From: Aphrocallistes beatrix
Taxonomy: Eukaryota > Porifera > Hexactinellida > Sceptrulophora > Aphrocallistidae
NCBI GenBank assembly: GCA_963281255.1
Contig: OY725498.1
Location: 1,240,001-1,304,000 of the forward strand
Length of the DNA: 64,000 nt
Direction: 5' to 3'
The translations under genes were made by a program, and so were the position numbers. Of the stretch, positions 56,009 through 64,000 are shown piece by piece (positions within the stretch are counted from its first letter, which is position 1; each line of letters begins with the position of its first letter). A model generated the notes under the pieces. That model saw only the letters and a list, made by a program, of their open reading frames with translations, ran no database searches and was not told the origin of the DNA.

Positions 56009-58179
56009 TCAATTCTCTGTTCCTTCTACCTCATCGTCAACATGATAAGGAATGGCAGGAATGGGGTTTGAGGAAACAAAGTCGAACCTAAGTAATTGGT
56101 TCACCTCGTCCAACACTCCAAGGCAGTGGTCCAGCATTTCCCGCGTGTGCCCGGCGGAGATACAGAAGCGAGCTCTGGGTTCTGTCATCGGCACGGCTGG
56201 GAATCCCACCACACAGGCCGCGATTCCGCCATGCATCATTAAGTGATGAAACATGACAGCTTTTCCGCAGTAGTACAGCATCAGTGGCACCACTGGGGAG
56301 TCATCTCCTCCACTCACCACGTAGCCTCTCTTATAGAGCTGAGACCGGAAGTAGCGGGTGTTCCTAGCCAGCTGTCGGATGCGACGCTCCCCCTCCCCAG
56401 GGTACCGCTCATCCCGCCCCATGATCAGGCGAAGACTGGAGTGGATCTGCATAGTGACACCGGGCGTCATGGCAGTGGCGTAGTTGGCGTGGGATCGAGC
56501 GCGGATGTGTGAGATCACGGCCGCACTGGATGCAATGTATCCGCCGTGAGCGCCGAAACTCTTGGAGAAGGTGCCCATCATCAGATCGATGTGTGAGGTG
56601 TCACATCCCCAGTACTCCACCACACCCCTCCCAGTCGGACCCATGGCACCGATGCTGTGTGCCTCGTCCAGCCAGATGTAGAACTTGTACTTGCGCTTGA
56701 GATCTATCAGAGCTGGGATGTTAGCCACGGTGCCCTCCATGCTGTAGATTCCCTCCACAATCACGACGATCTTCTTCCAAGGTCTGTGCGTTTTAGGCTG
56801 TCCCTCGATGACTGCCTAAACCAATCAAGCATACTATTAGACCCTAATACGAATAAAACTAACAGCCAATGCTGTTCTAGGTTTCTATGTGAGACAAGGT
56901 GGTAGGTAGGGGGTAGGGGAGGGTAGCAATAGTTTCACTCACTCGACGGAGTTTGCTCTCCAAGTCAGTCATGTTGTTGTGATCGAAAGTGCTGATTCTC
57001 GCTCCACTCAGCTTAGCTCCCAGCACGATGGAGGCATGGTTGAGTTCGTCACTGAGCAGAAGTGTGCCCTTACTTAGGATTGCAGGCAGATTCCCGGCGT
57101 TGGTTATGAATCCCATTCCGAAGACCACAGCATCCTCTTTCCCTAGAAATTCGGCCACCAGTTTCTCCAGATCTTGATGCAGTTGTAAGGTTCCCACTTC
57201 TGATCTGGGCGAGCACATTCCCACTCCATTCTTCCTTACCTCCGCTTTCGACGCCTCTGCACATGGACCTCTGTTCTGTGCAAAACCTAAATGACAGTAT
57301 TAGTTGAGTAAAATGGGGTAGCGAAGTTATGGAAGGAAAAGATATCCATAAGATTCAATAGTCCATCCATCTCTTTATCTTTTGCAAATGTACCGTAAGA
57401 CAAATAGATTCTCGCCGCACAATCTAAAAAGCAACAATTGTGCTAGTTATATTCAATAACGCGGCGTCTTTATGAATTAAGATTTTGGTAATGTATGAAA
57501 AAGGGACAAAGCCACACGGCCACGAAGGCAAACTAATGCATCTTTTGTGTAATTAATTATTTAAGCTATAATAAAGTAAGTTTGTGCATTTTAATGTTCA
57601 GTGATACGTTTGTTCGTCTTTTTCGTAGAATTGGACTAATAGAGAATAAAGAATTTGAACGAGATCCCAGAACTTCCAATTTGCAATAAAATTATTTTGT
57701 TAATTAAACGAACCTAGATAGTTGTAAGATCCAAAGTTGAGGCAATTTATTGTTCTACCATTCAACTGGAAATCTGCCGTGAACACGTTGATCCTATTCC
57801 GGTCTAATATTCCAATTTCTGTTCCCGGGGTTGTAGCAATTGGGTGATTGAAACAGGCTTTTCCTACTACAAAGATATTTCGAACGAAAAAAGCCTCAAA
57901 TCCTCCAAAAATTCCTCGGACATTAGCTTTTATATTTTTGTCTGTGTCGAACCTTGTATTGTGAAGTTTTCCCAAAATGACGAAATAGTAAATTAAATCA
58001 CGAAGATGGGACGCAACTAACATAATAAAGTAGTTCAGGTATGCCATGAAGACTATGAAGTGGTGTGGCTTCGATGTGTGTTGTCTCACTTCTCGCAGCT
58101 GTTTTGTAACCATGCCAGGTTTCTGTAGACACTCTGAACTTCGATCATTGGAAAAGGCACTTTTTTGTAGTTCATTCAT
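56009..58179 (-). CDS. SPTLC2: Serine palmitoyltransferase subunit 2, copy B
   Basis: Three exons on the minus strand (58179-57714, 57286-56943, 56815-56009) give 538 residues, a complete protein. The N-terminal exon (MNELQKSAFSNDRSSECL, with a membrane segment FMAYLNYFIMLVASHL) is only distantly similar to copy A, whereas exon 2 and the first two-thirds of exon 3 are almost identical. The PLP site GTFSKSFGAHGGYI and the LDEAHSIG motif are intact. The C terminus (GIAACVVGFPAVPMTEPRA) differs from copy A. It is convergent with copy A across the repeat cluster and in tandem with copy C. It probably acts like copy A with tissue or substrate differences unknown. Confidence 0.93.
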
Positions 58180-58619
58180 TATTCACTAATTAATTTAGAA
58201 AATGTAATATCATCGATATTCTTTCCGAAGATGTTATATAGTTTAGAACTGAGGGGTGTATAATAGGCTGATCTCAGTCAGCTCATATTAATTACTTTAT
58301 TCTATTAAATTTGAAAGAATGTGATATCAGTTGATATCAGTCCATGCTCAGTGCGTGATGACTTTTGCTAAGGCCACCCTCACATAGTTAAAAGCTGCTA
58401 TGAAGAATAGCTATATCTAAAATGTGCTCTCGAATTAATAACAGCCTCCCAGAGATGTGGCACTACCCTCAACATAGTAAGGTTGACATTGCTAATATTT
58501 GTACTTGTATCTCTAACTTTGAAATTTGTAATCTCATCCAGAATTCCTATTTTAACCTGGATTCTATCCTGATTGGATCAGTCAGTCCTGTCATGACCAG
58601 CGCTCACTCTTCCGTAAGG

Positions 58620-59640
58620 CTAACTCACTTCTCGGCTTACGCAAGCAACAGGTTCTACCACCTCATCTGATAAGGCTGCTCTTTCTCAGGAGCTCGCCAA
58701 CTTCTTTGTTCTTAAGGTAGATAACATCCGTTCCACCATCGATTCAAATGCATCGTCGTCTTCCGTTACCCTCTCAAATAATTCAAACATCGAATCCAAA
58801 CATCATTTCCACCAATTCAAATAATTATCTGAGGAAGAAATTGTTTCCCTTATTTCCTCGCTAATAAATCTTGTATCCTCGATCCTATCCCAACAACCCT
58901 GGGTCAAATCATCTCTACCCATCCTAGCACCCATCCTTACGAAAATCGTAAATGGTTCCCTCTCCACTGGTCATTTTCCTTCTCTCGTTAATGCTCTTAT
59001 CACATCTCGTCTTGATTACTGTAACAGCCTCTTGTATGGTTGCCCCTCATCCCTCTTAGCTCGACTCCAGCGAGTCCAGAACAGTGCAGCCAGGCTTATC
59101 TACAATGTCTCCCGTACCTTCTCGTCAACTCCTCTTCTTATCAACCTCCACTGGCTGCCTGTTAAACATCGCATCCTCTTCAAAATTCTTCTCTTAACTT
59201 ACAAAGCCATCCATTCTCTTGCTGCGGACTATATCATCCAGCTCATACAGGTTAAGGCATCCAATCGCACTCTACGATCATCCAATGCCATCCTCCTTGA
59301 ACATCCTACTATCAAATCTTCCAAAACCCTGGGTGATCGTACGTTCACTTTAGCTGCGCCTGTTGAGTGGAATCTTCTCCCTCCGAGCATTCGGATGCCC
59401 CTTCACTTCTTCTCTTAAAAAACTCCTGAAAACTCATCTTTTCAGTATCGCACACGACACAGCCACTTAATTAAATACTCATTGAATTAATTTCAGCGCA
59501 TATACATACCTTAAAGCATACATACATATACATACACATAAATACGTATATGCATAACATACACTTACTTTTAATGAATTGCACAGCGCACTTGAACATA
59601 TTAATATGGAATCTGCGCTATAAATGTATATTATTATTAT
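58620..59640 (+). mobile_element. Degenerate LINE (CR1/L2-like), internally deleted, with 3' tail
   Basis: The DNA between SPTLC2 copies B and C encodes LINE reverse-transcriptase debris. Near 58650-58750 is a frame with LANFFVLKVDNIRSTID, a segment found just before the RT domain. About 58870-58985 resembles the RT start (LDPIPT..., PILTKIVNGSLSTGHFPS). From 59000 on, the frame reads LITSRLDYCNSLLYGCPSSL, RLQRVQNSAARLIYN, LHWLPVKHRILFKILLLTYK and GDRTFTLAAPVEWNLLPPSI, the typical C-terminal part. The catalytic RT core (YxDD) is missing between these parts. The 3' tail ends in gcgctataaatg and (TTA) repeats. This is a plain LINE fossil with several disabling changes, not functional. Confidence 0.85.
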
Positions 59641-59724
59641 TAGAAATATTAATACTTGCTTTAAACAATCAACAAACTCGTTGATCAGTTAATACCATTG
59701 TTGATTTAAATAAAAAGGAAACAA

Positions 59725-61007
59725 TCAATTCTCTGTTCCTTCTACCTCATCGTCAACATGATAAGGGATGGCAGGAATGGGGTTTGAGGAAGCAAAGTCG
59801 AACCTAAGTAATTGATTCACCTCGTCCAACACTCCAAGGCAGTGGTCCAGCATTTCCCGCGTGTGCCCGGCGGAGATACAGAAGCGAGCTCTGGGTTCTG
59901 TCATTGGCACGGCTGGGAATCCCACCACACAGGCCGCGATTCCGCCATGCATCATTAAGTGAGAGAACATGAGAACTTTTCCGCCGTAGTACAGCATCAG
60001 TGGCACCACTGGGGAGTCATCTCCTCCACTCACCACGTAGCCTCTCTTGTAGAGCTGAGACCGGAAGTAGCGGGTGTTCCTAGCCAGCTGTCGGATGCGA
60101 CGCTCCCCCTCCCCAGGGTACCGCTCATCCCGCCCCATGATCAGCCGAAGACTGGAGTGGATCTGCATAGTGACACCGGGCGTCATGGCAGTGGCGTAGT
60201 TGGCGTGGGATCGAGCGCGGATGTGTGAGATCACGGCCGCACTGGATGCAATGTATCCGCCGTGAGCGCCGAAACTCTTAGAGAAGGTGCCCATCATCAG
60301 ATCGATGTGTGAGGTGTCACATCCCCAGTACTCCACCACACCCCTCCCAGTCGGACCCATGGCACCGATGCTGTGTGCCTCGTCCAGCCAGATGTAGAAC
60401 TTGTACTTGCGCTTGAGATCTATCAGAGCTGGGATGTTAGCCACGGTGCCCTCCATGCTGTAGATTCCCTCCACAATCACGACGATCTTCTTCCAAGGTC
60501 TGTGCGTTTTAGGCTGTCCCTCGATGACTGCCTAAACCAATCAAGCATACTATTGGACCCTAATACGAATAAAACTAACAGCCAATACTGTTCTAAGTTT
60601 TTATGTGAGACAAGGTGGTAGGTAGGGGGGTAGGGGAGGGTAGCAATAGTTTCTTTCACTCACTCGACGGAGTTTGCTCTCCAAGTCAGTCATGTTGTTG
60701 TGATTGAAAGTACTGACTCTCGCTCCACTCAGCTTAGCTCCCAGCACGATGGAGGTATGGTTGAGTTCGTCACTGACCAGAAGTGTGCCCTTACTTAGGA
60801 TTGCAGGCAGATTTCCGGCGTTGGTTATGAATCCCATTCCGAAGACCACAGCATCCTCTTTCCCTAGAAATTCGGCCATCAGTTTCTCCAGATCTTGATG
60901 CGGCTGTAAGGTTCCCACTTCTGATCTGGGCGAGCACATTCCCACGCCATTCTTCCTTACCTCCGATTTCGACGCCTCTGCACATGGACCTCTGTTCTGT
61001 GCAAAAC
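59725..61007 (-). CDS. SPTLC2: Serine palmitoyltransferase subunit 2, copy C (exons 2-3 only in window)
   Basis: Two exons are visible on the minus strand (61007-60664 and 60531-59725), nearly identical to exons 2 and 3 of copy B, including PLP motif GTFSKSFGAHGGYI. The copy differs at a few residues (for example LVSDELNHTS and YGGKVLMF). The acceptor before exon 2 is normal, but no first exon is found upstream within the window. Homology to the copy B first intron stops at about 62470, where repeats begin. Exon 1 may lie beyond 64000 or be lost. Without it the gene would be a pseudogene. The 3' duplicated segment extends to about 59640, right after the LINE tail. Confidence 0.75.
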
Positions 61008-61114
61008 CTAAATGAGAGTATTAGTTGAGTAAAATGGAGTAGCTAAGTTTTGGAAGAAAAACATCCATTTTAATATTCATTAGTCCGCATTCGTCCCTTT
61101 ATCTTATGCTAATG

Positions 61115-62400
61115 GGTACAACTATAGTAATGCACACCTTAAGGATGTCTTTAAGTTGGCGTAAAATGGTTGTTGTATTATTATAGAGCTCGCTGAATGA
61201 TGAAGATAGAACCAAAGATCACCAAAATCGGGCAAAAATTGACAAAGTTACATTGATTTTTCCGTTTTAAGCAAAACTCTATGGGAAAATGTTGAAAATG
61301 AGAATGAAGCCAATTAAGCACCAATTACTATGTTATGTAGGTTCGATGTTATCTGCATACTAGACTCACATGTTTTGCTTCTCTTTGTAGTGATGATGCA
61401 ACCTGATACGTATCTTTGGTTTTTATATTGAATCAATTATACAACATTGCATGTCAATCATTCTGAATAATTATAAGTAACATCGCTGTTTTCTTCAACT
61501 TGTAGTAGTTAATTAATTACGGTTTGCTAACCAGCAAACTCGCTACTTAATATAAACACCCCAGCAACCTGGGCTGCTATCAGCTTCTCAGTGCCCCTTC
61601 ACCAAAATAAATTAAAAAAATTAAAAATTAAAAAAGAATAAAAATTTAAAAAAAAATACAACAACAAAAAAAACAACAAAAAAAAGTTAAATAAAAAAAT
61701 AAAGATCACCAAAATGTCCCACAGCTATAACTTCTTTTAACAGTGCCAGATCATCTTTTTAATGCTGAATTCATGCTCAGCACTAAATTTCCTGCAATTT
61801 GATATATATATATTGACCATATTTGGAGAATATTTTGGTTGCCTTTTCCTAGCAACGGTCAGGATTTTTTTTAAATTTTTATTCTTTTTTAATTTTTTTA
61901 ATTTATTTTGGTGAAGGGGCACTGAGAAGCTGATAGCAGCCCAGGTTGCTGGGGTGTTTATATTAAGTAGCGAGTTTGCTGGTTAGCAAACCGTAATTAA
62001 TTAACAACTACTACAAGTTGAAGAAAACAGCGATGTTACTATAATTATTCAGAATGATTGACATGCAATGTTGTATAATTGATTCAATATAAAAACCAAA
62101 GATACGTATCAGGTTGCATCATCACTACAAAGAGAAGCAAAACATGTGAGTCTAGTATGCAGATAACATCGAACCTACATAACATAGTAATTGGTGCTTA
62201 ATTGGCTTCATTCTCATTTTCAACATTTTCCCATAGAGTTTTGCTTAAAACGGAAAAATCAATGTAACTTTGTCAATTTTTGCCCGATTTTGGTGATCTT
62301 TGGTTCTATCTTCATCATTCAGCGAGCTCTATAATAATACAACAACCATTTTACGCCAACTTAAAGAAATCCTTAAGGTGTGCATTACTATAGTTGTACC
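61115..62400. mobile_element. Foldback-type transposon with about 530-bp inverted arms and 8-bp target duplication
   Basis: The first arm (61115-about 61650) and the second arm (about 61870-62400) are almost exact reverse complements. The outer ends are GGTACAACTATAGTAATGCA and its complement. Between the arms is a short AT-rich centre. The 8-bp word TGCTAATG flanks the element at 61107-61114 and 62401-62408. Copy B has an uninterrupted equivalent of this site in its first intron (atcttttgcaaatgtaccg, near 57378), an empty site. No coding frame exists, so it depends on a transposase supplied elsewhere. Superfamily is unclear; 8-bp duplications are typical of hAT and P. Confidence 0.9.
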
Positions 62401-62479
62401 TGCTAATGTGCCGTAAGACAAACTTAGTATAGATTCTCGCACAATCTAAAAAGCAACAATTGTGCTAGTATGTGATATA

Positions 62480-63535
62480 TATTAATATATCATTTTTGAT
62501 GCTTAATGATTACGTCATTACAGAGTGATGAGTCATCATTTTTAGTGCAGCTCCTATAGGGAGATGCCCTTATGGCATGGACGGAGTATCTCGTCCGTCC
62601 GTATGTATGTATGTATGTATGTCCGTACGCGCGCTACTGCGAAATCTAACAGTTCGAATTTTACCAAATTTCGCATGTAGGATCTCTTTATGGTGTAGAT
62701 GTGCACCGTCAACATTTTTTCTCATCGCTTCCGGTTTTTATGAATATATATTCATATTTTAACACCTCCACTGTAAAGCTTTGTTTAAAGATATAAGTAA
62801 GATCTCAACGACTAATGTAGGATATTTCACCACGTAGGATCCGATTTTCGCACTTTGAAAGTAATAATATGAATATTTTATGGGTTTCTAACATATGTAT
62901 ATATACACATATTTTTACACCTTTCGAAAAAATGAGTTAAAAGCGAGTTCTCAACGGCTAATATAGGATATTTTAATGTGTAGATTCCGATTTTAACACA
63001 TTGAAAGTGGTTATCTAAGTATTTTATGAGTTTCTAACATATGTATATACGTATACATATTTTCACACCTTTAAAAAAAACTTATTTTGAGCTAAAAGCT
63101 AGCTCTCAATGGCAAATATAGGGTATTTTAATATGTAGATTCCAAATTTCACACTTAGAATGCCGTAAGATTAGTAATTCACGCTGTAATCCGATATTTA
63201 TATTACATGTTCCTTCGAGTCACTTCCTGGAGCTGCACTATCGGTCTGTCGACCGACATTTTTTATGATGGTTGTATCATATGTGATATATATCAATATA
63301 CACATTCTATTAAAATTTCAGGCTTCTATCACTTAAAATGGCTGAGTTATGGTCGAAAAACTGAAATTTCTAATTATTAAAAAAAGGTGACAATGACGTC
63401 ATAATTCCATGATGAGTCGACATTTTGATCTGAACTCAAAACTTAGCCAAAAGACTCCCGCATGCCAAAAATCAGCTTTCTGTGCCTGGTAGTTTCTTCA
63501 ATCAATTCGTTTATTTATATATATATATACGTATA
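62480..63535. repeat. Hairpin-family repeat unit interrupted by another element
   Basis: The outer parts (62495-62543 and about 63265-63510) match the unit seen at 53.7-55.4 kb (gatgcttaatga-tacgtcat, ctgagttatggtcgaaaaactg, agtttcttcaatcaattcg). A different element (62544-63239) sits between them. Thus the 53.7-kb type of unit was present here before the insertion. Confidence 0.75.
62544..63239. mobile_element. Element with inverted ends AGTGCAGCTCC and internal tandem repeats
   Basis: The ends AGTGCAGCTCC and GGAGCTGCACT are exact reverse complements. Next to the left end is atagggagatgccctta, also seen near 39150. An internal block of about 150 bp is repeated about three times between 62750 and 63160 (gtttctaacatatgtata..., cacatttttacacc..., tctcaacggctaatatagg). 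A run of gtatgtatg also occurs near 62600. The element splits a hairpin-family repeat. No long conserved open frame is present. Confidence 0.75.
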
Positions 63536-64000
63536 TACAGGGTGTCTCAAAAGGTCTGCAACGAATTTTGCTAATGTATCATACATAGATAAATAGATCG
63601 ATCATCCGATACATCATTTTAATAAAAAATAGAGAGGATTATCTTAATTATTTTGCATTCCAATGGCCTGTATTTCTCAATTTATTTGCAATGATGGATC
63701 ATATATTTCATTGTCTCTCGTAAAGAATATTTTTTAACTCAATAAAAAATCTCATATCCCAGGTACATTTTATGGCTATACTTTAGAAATACTCGTTCTT
63801 ATCGAAGATTACTGCTACATAAATCAAAAGTAATAATATTATTTTAGTATTATGAATCAATTACAGAATATAGAAGTGATTGATGTAATATTTCATTAGA
63901 AAAATAGTGATCTTCTAACTTAGCACTTTTGAGCTCCAAATTTTGGAGTAATTGGTATGTAATTATTTAAAATTTTATAAGAAATGTTTTTTTGCATAAT
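63536..64000. other. Possible DNA-transposon end, then AT-rich DNA to the window edge
   Basis: TA then CAGGGTGTCTCAAAAGG (63538-63554) resembles the inverted end of a mariner/Tc1-type element. No matching right end is seen, and the rest of the window is AT-rich without coding frames. Confidence 0.35.

Overview
The window is animal nuclear DNA. Spliced genes with GT-AG introns (and a few GC-AG introns) encode cilium proteins (IFT88, DNAI4), a Syk-family tyrosine kinase, a transglutaminase and TIL, spondin, EGF and LRR secreted proteins, which is an animal gene set. Intergenic DNA is AT-rich, genes are closely packed and small DNA transposons are common. The species cannot be fixed from sequence alone. 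A marine or early-branching invertebrate (for example a sponge) is my guess, not a demonstrated fact.

Layout. 1-5 kb: two tandem Gal3ST-type sulfotransferases, the first cut by the window edge, separated by a small Mutator-like element. 5.2-13.7 kb: DNAI4 (axonemal dynein intermediate chain 4), with an intronless LRR/EGF surface-protein gene lying inside one of its introns. 13.9-26.6 kb: a Syk-like kinase gene with three SH2 domains. Its introns hold three intronless genes: a TIL/spondin secreted protein (+), ALG12 (-) and NLE1 (+). 27.0-31.5 kb: NAA15 (NatA auxiliary subunit). 33.5-36.5 kb: an unrecognised PH-like/serine-rich protein and SUGCT. 36.5-40.5 kb: nearly gene-free. 40.5-50.3 kb: YJU2B, IFT88, RUNDC3-like and a transglutaminase, all single-exon. 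51.3-61.0 kb: three SPTLC2 (serine palmitoyltransferase subunit 2) copies embedded in repeats. 61-64 kb: transposons nested in one another.

Two patterns stand out. First, intron-rich genes (DNAI4, kinase, NAA15) alternate with intronless ones, and four intronless genes sit inside introns of the intron-rich genes, as expected if many genes arrived by retroposition. Second, both multicopy families (Gal3ST and SPTLC2) show sharp blocks of near-identity next to strongly diverged blocks, the mark of gene conversion.

The genes do not form one pathway. Loose functional groups are cilium assembly and motility (IFT88, DNAI4), sphingolipid metabolism (SPTLC2 copies, with Gal3ST as a possible sulfatide-forming partner), N-glycan synthesis (ALG12) and protein or RNA housekeeping (NAA15, NLE1, YJU2B). 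No LTR retroelement, Polinton, CRISPR array, rRNA or tRNA gene was recognised.
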